Program-made: the position numbers and the translations under genes
Assembly (NCBI GenBank): GCA_019894735.1
Contig: JAGXOB010000096.1
Location: forward strand, 1 to 8,384
Direction of reading: 5' to 3'
Source of the DNA: Promethearchaeota archaeon
GTDB lineage: Archaea > Asgardarchaeota > Lokiarchaeia > Sigynarchaeales > SOKP01
DNA length: 8,384 bases
Notes under the pieces: model-generated
Database searches by the model: none
What the model was told of the DNA's origin: nothing
Seen by the model: the letters and a program-made list of their open reading frames with translations, nothing else
Shown here: piece after piece, positions 1 through 5,457 of the stretch
Layout: every line of letters starts with the position of its first letter
Numbering within the stretch: the first letter of the stretch is position 1

Positions 1-240
1 ACTTTGGAGAGGTAAGTTAAAGTTATATTCCAAAAGTCTGGTTAAGATGAGGAAATATGTGTTTAGGTGATGTATTTGTATACGAAGGATTCTGTTTGAT
101 TTAAATACTTTTTAAGCTTGATTATTTTTTTTTGATGTTAATTATGTAACTTTTTTCTGTTAATTATGTTGTTTATAAATCTTTAAAATTAATTTTTATT
201 TGTAGAAAATGCGTAAATACTATGTTATTATTATATTATA
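1..240. other. AT-rich intergenic stretch without a supported gene
   Basis: No convincing gene is visible. By hand count about 22% of bases are G or C, falling to about 13% over 121-240. A 22-codon open frame enters from the left edge and stops at 68-70. It is basic but too short to call. Long T tracts at 124-133 and 151-156 could terminate a transcript entering from the left. A TTTATAAAT at 172-180 and TAAATAC near 214-220 could be TATA-like boxes for the structured element that begins at about 241. Confidence 0.5.
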
Positions 241-471
241 ATCCCGAGTTGGGGAGTACGCTCTGGCATTGCACCAGACATTGAACATTTCGGTAAAACC
301 AACTGAAAAACCGTCATGTGACAAAAACATTGTCCTGGTGAGTTGAGCAATGCTAAAGCATAATGCGACTGGTCATTGAGCACAAAAGCAAAAAAGGCGA
401 AAAGCTTCGTGCGGCAAAGAAAATGATCTAACGGGTCTAACATGTGCCAGGGGCTTTGACTCAACTCGGAT
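241..471 (+). ncRNA. candidate structured non-coding RNA, about 230 nt, family unknown
   Basis: The block is about 45% G+C by hand count, against about 13% in the 120 bases before it, with abrupt edges. It folds as a closed unit. The ends pair through CCGAGTTG 244-251 and CAACTCGG 462-469. Local hairpins lie at 262-266/274-278, 285-294/310-319 (with an internal loop) and 320-323/331-334. CCTGG 334-338 pairs with CCAGG 447-451 and encloses a hairpin at 347-366 and a long arm. The arm is built from 367-370/434-437, 371-377/422-428, 380-383/409-412 and 386-389/404-407. G-U pairs at 252/461, 370/434 and 372/427 work only on the plus strand, which is why I prefer it. I looked for the conserved cores of archaeal RNase P RNA and of SRP RNA helix 8 and found neither. 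An 81-codon minus-strand open frame over it (231-476) is rich in Cys, His and Pro and looks like translation of a structured RNA. A degenerate mobile element with imperfect terminal repeats is the main alternative. Confidence 0.42.
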
Positions 472-527
472 TTCAAATTTTTGAAAAAAAAATCAAATAG
501 TTTTATTGTTGCTCAAAATTATAATAA

Positions 528-535
528 CTTATAAG
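528..535 (+). promoter_or_regulatory. TATA-like box upstream of the RDD gene
   Basis: CTTATAAG lies about 39 bases before the ATG at 574. That would place the transcript start near 555-560 and give a short leader carrying AGGGTT (563-568) as a weak Shine-Dalgarno. It suggests that the RDD gene has its own promoter rather than being read through from the element at 241-471. Confidence 0.4.
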
Positions 536-573
536 AAGGGTGTACTTACAAAACAACAAGTTAGGGTTAATAA

Positions 574-1059
574 ATGGAAACATTCCAAAATATAGATTTT
601 AATCACTGGATTTTGCGTCTTATTGCTTTAGTGATTGATAGTTTAATCATTAGTGTTGTCGCTTGGATATTGTGGTCCTTTGTGTTCGTATCATTGCTGT
701 TTACAGGAGCTTTATACACATCTTGGCTTGGATACGGAAATTTAGTCTTCTATCCTTTGGTTGTTGGTGTGCTTGAAGTTTTGTATTTTGCTATCTTTGA
801 TCTTACTTGGGGGGCAACTTTGGGTAAACGATTTCTAGGTTTGCAAGTACAAACAGTGAATGGTGGAAAAGTAGCCTTTGACAAAGCAATAATTCGCAAT
901 ATAAGCAAGATTTACTGGATTTTATTATTGTTGGATTGGTTAGTAGCTATTTTTACTCCAGGAGACGACAAACGTCAGAAATATTCAGATCGCATAGCAG
1001 GAACAACAGTTGTTCAAATATCACAAGCATTTGTATCCATATCTTCAGTTTCGACATAG
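574..1059 (+). CDS. RDD family integral membrane protein
   Basis: This 161-residue protein matches the RDD family, small membrane proteins of mostly unknown function, some of which are proposed to be transporters or ion antiporters. The sequence shows the defining pattern. Arg15 and Asp22 sit in the first membrane segment (RLIALVID). TLGKR lies at 82-86 after the second segment. Asp139 falls in the C-terminal YSDRIAGTTVV motif, which is usually near the end of the domain. Hydrophobic segments are at about 12-45, 55-76 and 108-129, the last containing Asp121. Length is normal for a stand-alone RDD protein. The ATG start is supported by a TATA-like box at 528-535 and a weak purine-rich site. 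The nearest downstream gene is 254 bases away behind a T-rich terminator, so this is probably a single-gene unit. The substrate cannot be told. Confidence 0.85.
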   Translation: METFQNIDFNHWILRLIALVIDSLIISVVAWILWSFVFVSLLFTGALYTSWLGYGNLVFYPLVVGVLEVLYFAIFDLTWGATLGKRFLGLQVQTVNGGKVAFDKAIIRNISKIYWILLLLDWLVAIFTPGDDKRQKYSDRIAGTTVVQISQAFVSISSVST

Positions 1060-1064
1060 GACTT

Positions 1065-1120
1065 GAATAAACAGTTTTTATTCCTATACAACAATACTGC
1101 TTCTTCTTTTTTTTGTTCTT
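1065..1120 (+). terminator. hairpin plus T-rich terminator after the RDD gene
   Basis: GAATAAA (1065-1071) pairs with TTTATTC (1077-1083) around a five-base loop, starting six bases after the stop codon. A pyrimidine tract with eight consecutive T follows at 1101-1120. Archaeal termination mainly uses such T-runs, and the hairpin may only stabilise the 3' end. Confidence 0.5.
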
Positions 1121-1126
1121 AAAGCA

Positions 1127-1149
1127 CAAATATGATATGCACATATTTG
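1127..1149. repeat. perfect 8-bp inverted repeat in the RDD-ECF intergenic region
   Basis: CAAATATG (1127-1134) and CATATTTG (1142-1149) are exact reverse complements with a 7-base spacer. The inner bases can also form ATATG-CA-CATAT. It lies after the RDD terminator and about 165 bases before the ECF gene. It could be an operator or a 3'-end hairpin, or chance in AT-rich DNA. Confidence 0.35.
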
Positions 1150-1229
1150 CAATTTGAAATAACAATTAATTCAATTGATAAATCAGAATTGTGAATTTAA
1201 TCTTGATAACGGATATTTTATGGTGATAT

Positions 1230-1278
1230 AACATACTTATGTTTAAATTTAAAGCACACATAAATAAAAGACTATATC
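1230..1278 (+). promoter_or_regulatory. probable promoter region of the ECF-nicotinamidase pair
   Basis: A TATA-like ACTATATC (1271-1278) lies about 36-43 bases before the ATG at 1314. Upstream of it, AACATA (1230-1235) and TATGTT (1238-1243) form a 14-base palindrome with a two-base centre, at a distance suited to a regulator site. The assignment rests on pattern and position only. Confidence 0.3.
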
Positions 1279-1313
1279 AAAATAAAAATAAAGTTTAGTC
1301 GGAAGATGGCCAT

Positions 1314-1817
1314 ATGAACCAAAGAAACACAGCAATTAGACTTTCTCTTATGATTGTAATGACTGCTTTAACAGCCGTTGGTACTTTGTTAATTCGTATC
1401 CCAAATCCAATGGGAGGTTACTTTAACATGGGTGATGTCATGATTTTTGTAAGTGCATTAACTTTTGGACCTATTATCGGCGGTTTTGCTGGTGGTCTGG
1501 GTTCAGCAATTGCTGACATGATAGGGTTCCCATTATTTGCAATTCCAACATTGATAATCAAAGGTTTGGAAGGTCTAATAGCCGGTTTTTTAACAAATAA
1601 AAAACACATTTATCGTGATATATTGGCTGTGATCACAGCTGGCTTTGAAATGGTTGCTGGATATTTTATAGTTGAATATTTAATCCTTCAATGGGGACTG
1701 GTTCCAGCATTATCAGAAATTCCAGCCAACATAGCGCAAATTGCTGTTGGTGGTATTATCGGCATACCAATAGCCTATTTACTCAGACGAAGACTCCCAG
1801 AAAACCTAACAACATAG
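1314..1817 (+). CDS. ECF transporter S component (substrate-binding membrane subunit)
   Basis: This 167-residue, very hydrophobic protein resembles the membrane-embedded substrate-capturing subunits of energy-coupling factor vitamin transporters, in particular the riboflavin-transporter-like S family. Visible family features are a first membrane helix (about 8-28), GGYFNMGD at 34-41, the glycine-rich FGPIIGGFAGGLGSAIAD at 51-68, and IPTLIIKGLEGLIAGF at 77-92. Two further helices follow at about 102-124 and 136-156, and the end is basic. The ATPase (EcfA) and EcfT subunits are not in this window, so it probably shares a general energising module encoded elsewhere. The nicotinamidase begins 66 bases downstream with no clear terminator between them. 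I infer that the substrate is nicotinamide, nicotinate or a related NAD precursor. Family membership is clear, but the substrate is inferred from context only. Confidence 0.85.
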   Translation: MNQRNTAIRLSLMIVMTALTAVGTLLIRIPNPMGGYFNMGDVMIFVSALTFGPIIGGFAGGLGSAIADMIGFPLFAIPTLIIKGLEGLIAGFLTNKKHIYRDILAVITAGFEMVAGYFIVEYLILQWGLVPALSEIPANIAQIAVGGIIGIPIAYLLRRRLPENLTT

Positions 1818-1883
1818 CAAACCAATTCTACAAAACACAACTAACTATTAACCTAATCATTGAAAGACTAAAGGTGCAATTAA

Positions 1884-2471
1884 CTGAAAAACAAAATTAC
1901 AATTAAAAAAACGGATGCACTAATAGTAGTTGATGTTCAAAATGATTTTCTTTCAGGAGGATCTTTACCTGTGCCTAAAGGAGAAAAAATAATTCCGTTT
2001 CTGAACTATTATCTTGATCTTTTCAAGAAAGCTCAGGGCAAAGTTTTTGCCACAAGAGACTGGCATCCAATAAATCACCTCTCTTTTAAAGAACAAGGTG
2101 GTATATGGCCCTCCCACTGTATTTGTGGAACAAAAGAAGCAGAATTTACTCCAAAACTTAAACTTCCAAAAAACGTAACTGTAATCTCAAAAGCCACTGA
2201 TCCTGACAAAGAAAGCTACTCAGGTTTTGATGGAACAGAATTATGTAAAAAACTCAAGAAAAACAAAGTGATTAACGTTTTTGTTGCAGGATTGGCAATA
2301 GACTACTGCGTCAAGAATACAGTAATTGACGCAATAAATTTGGGGTTCAAAACTTTTTTCCTTAAGGATGCTTCACAAGGAATCGATGTAAATCCAGGGG
2401 ACGTTAAGCGATCCATTGAAATGATGCAAAACAAAGGAGCTATAAAAGTTAAAAAACAAAACTTTTTTTAA
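1884..2471 (+). CDS. nicotinamidase (isochorismatase-like hydrolase), probable CTG start
   Basis: This enzyme would hydrolyse nicotinamide to nicotinate and ammonia, feeding NAD salvage in the cytoplasm. The first ATG/GTG/TTG in frame is GTG 1971, but starting there would remove the catalytic Asp. Frame-consistent coding continues upstream as ALIVVDVQNDFLSGGSL until a stop at 1881-1883. The first codon after that stop is CTG 1884, seven bases behind AAGGTG, the same Shine-Dalgarno used by the KaiC-like gene. Counting from CTG, the protein has 195 residues, with the catalytic triad Asp17, Lys103 (ISKATDP) and Cys142 (AIDYCVKNT). The metal site is Asp59, His61 and His78 (WPSHC). These match the layout of the Pyrococcus enzyme. 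ATT at 1896 or 1902 are alternative unusual starts. Function is well supported, the exact start less so. It probably shares a transcript with the ECF gene. Confidence 0.9.
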   Translation: MKNKITIKKTDALIVVDVQNDFLSGGSLPVPKGEKIIPFLNYYLDLFKKAQGKVFATRDWHPINHLSFKEQGGIWPSHCICGTKEAEFTPKLKLPKNVTVISKATDPDKESYSGFDGTELCKKLKKNKVINVFVAGLAIDYCVKNTVIDAINLGFKTFFLKDASQGIDVNPGDVKRSIEMMQNKGAIKVKKQNFF

Positions 2472-2495
2472 AAATAGATTATTTGTATTTGATAC

Positions 2496-2533
2496 TTTTT
2501 CTACTTTTAATTTTTATTTTTGATGCTTTTTTT
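2496..2533 (+). terminator. T-rich terminator after the nicotinamidase gene
   Basis: Several T tracts of five to seven bases follow one another between 2496 and 2533, beginning 25 bases after the stop codon. This is the usual archaeal termination pattern. No stable hairpin is seen. Confidence 0.45.
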
Positions 2534-2562
2534 ATTTATGATATTTGGTTTTGACAGTTTAA

Positions 2563-2570
2563 TTTATATC
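2563..2570 (+). promoter_or_regulatory. TATA-like box for the repeat-containing surface protein
   Basis: TTTATATC lies 56 bases before the TTG start at 2626, predicting a transcript start near 2592. The leader would be about 34 bases long and carry AAAGGA (2610-2615). Confidence 0.4.
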
Positions 2571-2625
2571 TTTGTAACAACAAAATATTACTAAGTTAAA
2601 AGAAACAAGAAAGGATACTAAACTT

Positions 2626-3438
2626 TTGAAAAATAAATTGAATAAATCGAAATTACTTTTTAAATCAATATTTGCGATGATAATTTTGTTAGTAGCTGTT
2701 ATTCCAAATGTTTTAGCACAGGATGCTGCAATTGTGATAACTTCGGCAACGGCTGGGGGGTCTGTTTCTCCTGGTCCGGGAACCCACACATATACTGCTG
2801 ATGCGCGTATTGCTCTTAGAGCTACTGCAGATGAAGGGTACAAGTTTTTGCATTGGATTATTTCTGGGGGTTATACACCAGGGCATGGTCAGGTGCCTTT
2901 GATTGTGCCAAATGAAGATGAGCCTTTTCCGCCAACAAGACCACCTCCAACTGGGACTTATGATACTTTAGTTGTGGATCAAAACCCACTTTTTGTTGTT
3001 TGTGGTTTTGGTTATACTTTTGAGTATAATGCTGTGTTTGTTTCTACTCAACCTGCCGATAGAGAAGAAGCTATTGTTATTGTTGATGGATCAGTTGGTG
3101 GTGCAACAAATCCCGTGGCTGGAACCTATACGTTTGTTGAGGGCTCAGGAGTTACAATAACAGCTACACCTAATGCTGAATACGAGTTTTTAGCTTGGCG
3201 AGCTACGGGTTCTGGAATACCTGGACACGAAGAGACAATTCTCATGGATAATCCATTGAGTATCGTTTGTGGGCTTGGCTATACCTATGAGTATCTTCCC
3301 ATATTTGCTCCTGTGGATAGTGAAGTTTCTTCAGGTGAGACTGTTTCTGTTGAATACTTTTACGCTGCAATAATTATTCTAGCAATTATCGCTGTAGTCG
3401 CAGTTGCAGCAGCTTTAATGTACCGTAACAAAAAATAA
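2626..3438 (+). CDS. surface-anchored protein with two InlB-like repeats
   Basis: This 270-residue protein is predicted to be exported and held at the cell surface. An N-terminal signal segment has a basic start and a hydrophobic core at about 13-30, with a likely cleavage site near Ala31. Two extracellular repeats follow. Each opens with AxxGGSVSPGPGTHTYT or GSVGGATNPVAGTYTF, continues with a GYKFLHW or EYEFLAW motif, and closes with NPL-VCG-GYT-EY-F (119-138 and 208-227). This is the divergent InlB B-repeat pattern, a small beta fold common in archaeal and bacterial surface proteins. The first copy has an acidic and proline-rich insert at about 95-113. A single C-terminal membrane helix (about 246-265) ends in a short basic tail. 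The TTG start is preferred because it sits before the basic residues of the signal peptide, behind AAAGGA. The ligand or partner is unknown. There is no enzyme domain. Confidence 0.8.
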   Translation: MKNKLNKSKLLFKSIFAMIILLVAVIPNVLAQDAAIVITSATAGGSVSPGPGTHTYTADARIALRATADEGYKFLHWIISGGYTPGHGQVPLIVPNEDEPFPPTRPPPTGTYDTLVVDQNPLFVVCGFGYTFEYNAVFVSTQPADREEAIVIVDGSVGGATNPVAGTYTFVEGSGVTITATPNAEYEFLAWRATGSGIPGHEETILMDNPLSIVCGLGYTYEYLPIFAPVDSEVSSGETVSVEYFYAAIIILAIIAVVAVAAALMYRNKK

Positions 3439-3444
3439 TCCCTC

Positions 3445-3452
3445 TTTTTTTT
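3445..3452 (+). terminator. T-run terminator after the surface protein gene
   Basis: Eight consecutive T begin seven bases after the stop codon, preceded by a C-rich CCCTC. This is a compact archaeal-type terminator. Confidence 0.5.
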
Positions 3453-3569
3453 GGTTTCTAATGAATTTTGATATTATGTCAACTTATCTTTAATAATCCG
3501 ACTACGCTGTTGTCCAATTTTTTTAATTTCAAAATAGAAAGCAGCTTTAATCGAAACACCTAAATTTTC

Positions 3570-3591
3570 CAAATTGGTTTTTACCAATTTG
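3570..3591 (+). promoter_or_regulatory. perfect 9-bp dyad immediately upstream of the peroxiredoxin ribosome site
   Basis: CAAATTGGT (3570-3578) and ACCAATTTG (3583-3591) are exact reverse complements around TTTT. The dyad ends six bases before GAGGT (3597-3601), which is seven bases from the TTG start at 3609. It could be an operator overlapping the transcript start, or an RNA hairpin in the leader affecting ribosome access. CTTTAATC at about 3545-3552 is a weak TATA candidate that would put the transcript start inside the dyad. Confidence 0.5.
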
Positions 3592-3608
3592 AATTTGAGG
3601 TTTATTCT

Positions 3609-4067
3609 TTGACAGATTTAAAAGTAGGAGACAAAGCTCCAGAATTCACACTCACAGATGAACGTGGTTTTCCCGTTAGTTTAAAAAATTTTGTAGGAAG
3701 CAAAATTGTTGTTCTATATTTTTATCCAAAGGACTTTACTTCAGGATGTACTAAGGAGGCTTGCAGCTTTCGTGATGATTACCACATCTATGAAGAAAAA
3801 GGAGTTGAGGTTATTGGTATTAGTTTGGATTCACAAGAATCTCATAAAAAATTTTCTGAAAAACATAATCTACCTTTTTCTTTGTTAAGTGATAATCAAA
3901 AAGAGGTTGCTAAACAATATGGTGTACTAGGGTTTGGGAGTATGTTGACAAAACGTGTGACCTTTATAATCGACAAGAAAGGCAAAATTGCTTGGATATT
4001 TCCAAAAGTTAACATAAAAAAACACTCTAAAGAAGTCTTAGATCTTATCAATAAAATAAGCACTTGA
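3609..4067 (+). CDS. bcp: thioredoxin-dependent peroxiredoxin, Bcp/PrxQ type
   Basis: This 152-residue cytoplasmic enzyme would reduce hydrogen peroxide and alkyl hydroperoxides using thioredoxin-like donors. The thioredoxin fold starts with VGDKAPEFTL. The peroxidatic site is YPKDFTSGCTKEAC, with Pro40, Thr44 and peroxidatic Cys47. The resolving Cys52 is five residues later, the hallmark of Bcp/PrxQ proteins. Arg116 in the TKRVTFIID segment is the conserved active-site arginine. Length is typical. The TTG start is chosen because GAGGT lies seven bases upstream and the protein begins at the usual distance from the first motif. It stands alone between a terminator and the next promoter. A perfect dyad in its leader suggests dedicated control, perhaps redox-responsive, though the regulator is unknown. 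Confidence 0.95.
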   Translation: MTDLKVGDKAPEFTLTDERGFPVSLKNFVGSKIVVLYFYPKDFTSGCTKEACSFRDDYHIYEEKGVEVIGISLDSQESHKKFSEKHNLPFSLLSDNQKEVAKQYGVLGFGSMLTKRVTFIIDKKGKIAWIFPKVNIKKHSKEVLDLINKIST

Positions 4068-4085
4068 ACAAATAAGAATTAAAAA

Positions 4086-4099
4086 TATTTTATCTTTTT
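4086..4099 (+). terminator. possible weak terminator after the peroxiredoxin gene
   Basis: ATATTTTATCTTTTT follows the stop codon by about 18 bases and ends in five T. It is the only terminator-like feature between the two genes. Confidence 0.3.
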
Positions 4100-4176
4100 G
4101 CAGACCTATATTACATCTCTAGAATGATAGCTGATACTGTTAGCCTAAATTTACGGTTTATCTTAATCAATAAACT

Positions 4177-4210
4177 TTTTTATAGATGCAAAATCAAGTT
4201 TATACTTGAT
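4177..4210 (+). promoter_or_regulatory. TATA box and overlapping dyad for the 4219 gene
   Basis: TTTTTATA (4177-4184) is a plausible TATA box. About 25 bases downstream the transcript start would fall near 4205-4211. ATCAAGT (4193-4199) and ACTTGAT (4204-4210) form a perfect 7-bp dyad with a four-base spacer over that point. This is the classic position for a repressor. The ATG at 4219 has no clear Shine-Dalgarno, consistent with a very short leader. Confidence 0.45.
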
Positions 4211-4218
4211 GTGTTTTT

Positions 4219-4620
4219 ATGAAGATATCCTTATCTGAAGTTCTAACTCTAAAACAACTTGGAATTGGCGAACGATGTTTAGCTATTGAGAATTTACACC
4301 AGGAAGATATGGCAAAGTGTGTAGGGGCATTAAAACAGGTGGATAAAGTTGAAGCTCAAAAAATGGCTGCAACAGTTGGTGGCATAGTTGTTGATTTTGA
4401 TGTTAGTGAAGCGACTGAATGGTCAATATTGATGGAACCAATTCGAGATTTGAAAATCTTTTTTGCTTTACAAAGATACAGTCCTGAATTTGAAGATGAA
4501 GTTTTAACATTTTATGGGAAAGAAACTACGAATTTGGGAATAACAATTGAAGACCTTTATGATTTCACTAGACTGTGCACAAATGCATTAGTTCTTGCAA
4601 GTAAAAAACCTTGCAAATAA
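4219..4620 (+). CDS. uncharacterised 133-residue protein
   Basis: I do not recognise this protein and assign no function. It is soluble, with no signal peptide or membrane segment. The N-terminal part (1-50) is mixed helix with conserved-looking LGIGERCLAIENL. The middle has GGIVVDFDVSE (54-64), which may be a strand followed by a turn. The C-terminal half is helical and acidic. Four cysteines (20, 34, 116, 132) are scattered without a CxxC pair, so a zinc or Fe-S site is not evident. The gene has its own promoter with a dyad and a probable near-leaderless start at ATG 4219. It converges with the Alba gene, and its codon use looks like its neighbours'. It is clearly a real gene by length, promoter and start context. 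Confidence 0.75.
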   Translation: MKISLSEVLTLKQLGIGERCLAIENLHQEDMAKCVGALKQVDKVEAQKMAATVGGIVVDFDVSEATEWSILMEPIRDLKIFFALQRYSPEFEDEVLTFYGKETTNLGITIEDLYDFTRLCTNALVLASKKPCK

Positions 4621-4670
4621 TACTGTTCTTTTCCTATTATTCAAAAAAACTTCAATTCCTAAAATTTTCA

Positions 4671-4696
4671 TTAAAAAAAACTATTTTTTTATTTAA
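4671..4696. terminator. symmetric bidirectional terminator between the 4219 gene and Alba
   Basis: Eight A at 4673-4680, then CTA, then seven T at 4684-4690 form an inverted repeat flanked by TTAA-like ends. Each strand therefore carries a T-run at its 3' side, suited to ending both convergent transcripts. Confidence 0.5.
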
Positions 4697-4756
4697 TGGG
4701 ATGTTCTTAAACTAAAGAAAAAGTGTGTGGTTATTTGGTTTTTATTAATTCTGGTT

Positions 4757-5044
4757 CTATTTCTTAATCATTTTTATTTCGAGCGTTGAGACGGCGCGAG
4801 TTTTGTTTTCTCCTTGTCTTGCTGGTAGTTCTTCTGTTCCTATTGTTATTGAGGCAACTGTTAGATCTTTAATGAATCGTCTTCTGGTAATTTCAGCAGC
4901 ATCAACAGCGGTTGCAATTGCTCTACCTCTGGCTTTTAGTGTAACTTCGTTGCTTGTGCCTGCGGATAGATCGGTGATTATTGCTAGAACATAGGCCATC
5001 GGGGGTTTATTTCCTATAAAGATTACTCCACTTTGTTTTGACAT
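4757..5044 (-). CDS. alba: Alba family DNA/RNA-binding chromatin protein
   Basis: This 95-residue protein belongs to the Alba family, abundant dimeric archaeal proteins that coat DNA and also bind RNA. The sequence begins with SGVIFIGNKPPMAYV. Lys13 corresponds to the acetylated lysine of Sulfolobus Alba (Lys16) that lies in the nucleic-acid groove. The basic helix segment ARGRAIATAVDAAEITRRRF (38-57) and the later strand SITIGTEEL complete the fold. The hairpin tip ARQGENKTRAVSTLEI, which contacts the minor groove, is present. Length is normal. The ATG at 5044 is well supported by AAGGAGTG (5055-5062 on this strand), about ten bases upstream and the strongest Shine-Dalgarno in the window, fitting high expression. 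It stands alone between a terminator and a long upstream region containing a palindrome. Confidence 0.95.
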   Translation of the reverse strand: MSKQSGVIFIGNKPPMAYVLAIITDLSAGTSNEVTLKARGRAIATAVDAAEITRRRFIKDLTVASITIGTEELPARQGENKTRAVSTLEIKMIKK

Positions 5045-5123
5045 ATTTTTTTTTCACTCCTTTTCGTATTGATTGTAACGTGCAAGTTGTTGTTAATTGG
5101 TTTTTCACCATTAGGACGTTACT

Positions 5124-5138
5124 GATATTAATAATATC
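5124..5138 (-). promoter_or_regulatory. palindrome in the probable Alba promoter
   Basis: GATATT (5124-5129) and AATATC (5133-5138) are exact reverse complements around AAT, about 80 bases upstream of the Alba start. The AT-rich core could itself be the TATA box, with a leader of about 55 bases. A second inverted pair, GTAACGT (5075-5081) with ACGTTAC (5116-5122), would then flank the start region. Either could serve a regulator or Alba itself. Confidence 0.35.
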
Positions 5139-5160
5139 ATACTTGTTTAAAAGTTGATGT

Positions 5161-5213
5161 GATAAAAACAGGATAGACAATAGCTTTTGATAACGTTTTT
5201 CTATTGTTTTATC
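5161..5213. repeat. interrupted inverted repeat, possible hairpin
   Basis: CTATTGTTTTATC (5201-5213) is matched on the left by GATAAAA (5161-5167) and ACAATAG (5177-5183), separated by a nine-base insertion. The loop is 17 bases. It could form a bulged hairpin on either strand. No U-run directly follows, so it is not an obvious terminator. Confidence 0.35.
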
Positions 5214-5457
5214 GGTTAATAACCTGGTTTAATTAGTATTCTGAGTGAGATTAATTTTTATTTTATCTATACAATACGCCTTTTTTTTGAATATTTTCAG
5301 TCTATTATATTTTAGTATTTTTTCATTGGACAGGGATTCTTTAATTGATAATGTGAGTTTAGTTAGGATCTTTTTTGTTATAACTCTACTTATTTGGAAT
5401 TCATAAAGTCCTTATCTGATATATGTAAACAAGCCTTCTGATGGAGATTATAGTAAA
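5214..5457. other. rest of the long Alba/ferritin-like intergenic region
   Basis: This is the remainder of a 413-base gap. It starts with GGTT-AAT-AACC (5214-5224) and contains T tracts, including eight T at 5281-5288 and six at 5371-5376. No open frame of useful length, tRNA or repeat array is visible. The far end holds the promoter of the next gene. Confidence 0.4.
5418..5429 (+). promoter_or_regulatory. TATA-like box upstream of the ferritin-like gene
   Basis: GATATATGTAAA lies about 29-40 bases before the TTG at 5458. It predicts a transcript start near 5445, so the leader would be short. That argues against the in-frame CTG at 5416 as the start. Confidence 0.35.

Noticed and set aside
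2..70. Open frame entering from the left edge, 22 codons, basic
   Set aside because: It is too short to separate from chance and no family is recognisable. It may be a C-terminal tail of a gene outside the window.
241..471. Insertion-sequence remnant or MITE with imperfect terminal repeats
   Set aside because: The ends are complementary for about ten bases, but no target-site duplication is visible and the interior has RNA-like nested helices. It was kept only as an alternative to the RNA call.
231..476. Minus-strand 81-codon open frame
   Set aside because: It lies entirely over the structured G+C-rich block. It has no Shine-Dalgarno that I can see, and its composition (many Cys, His, Pro) looks like chance translation of an RNA gene.
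1306..1317. Three-codon ATG-GCC-ATA-TGA overlapping the ECF start codon
   Set aside because: Such a minimal frame is expected by chance, and nothing supports translation coupling.
1691..1906. 71-codon plus-strand open frame spanning the end of the ECF gene
   Set aside because: It is out of frame with two well-supported genes and has no family resemblance. It is a shadow of both.
4803..4994. 63-codon plus-strand open frame opposite Alba
   Set aside because: It is a mirror of the Alba coding sequence, which is a certain family match on the other strand.
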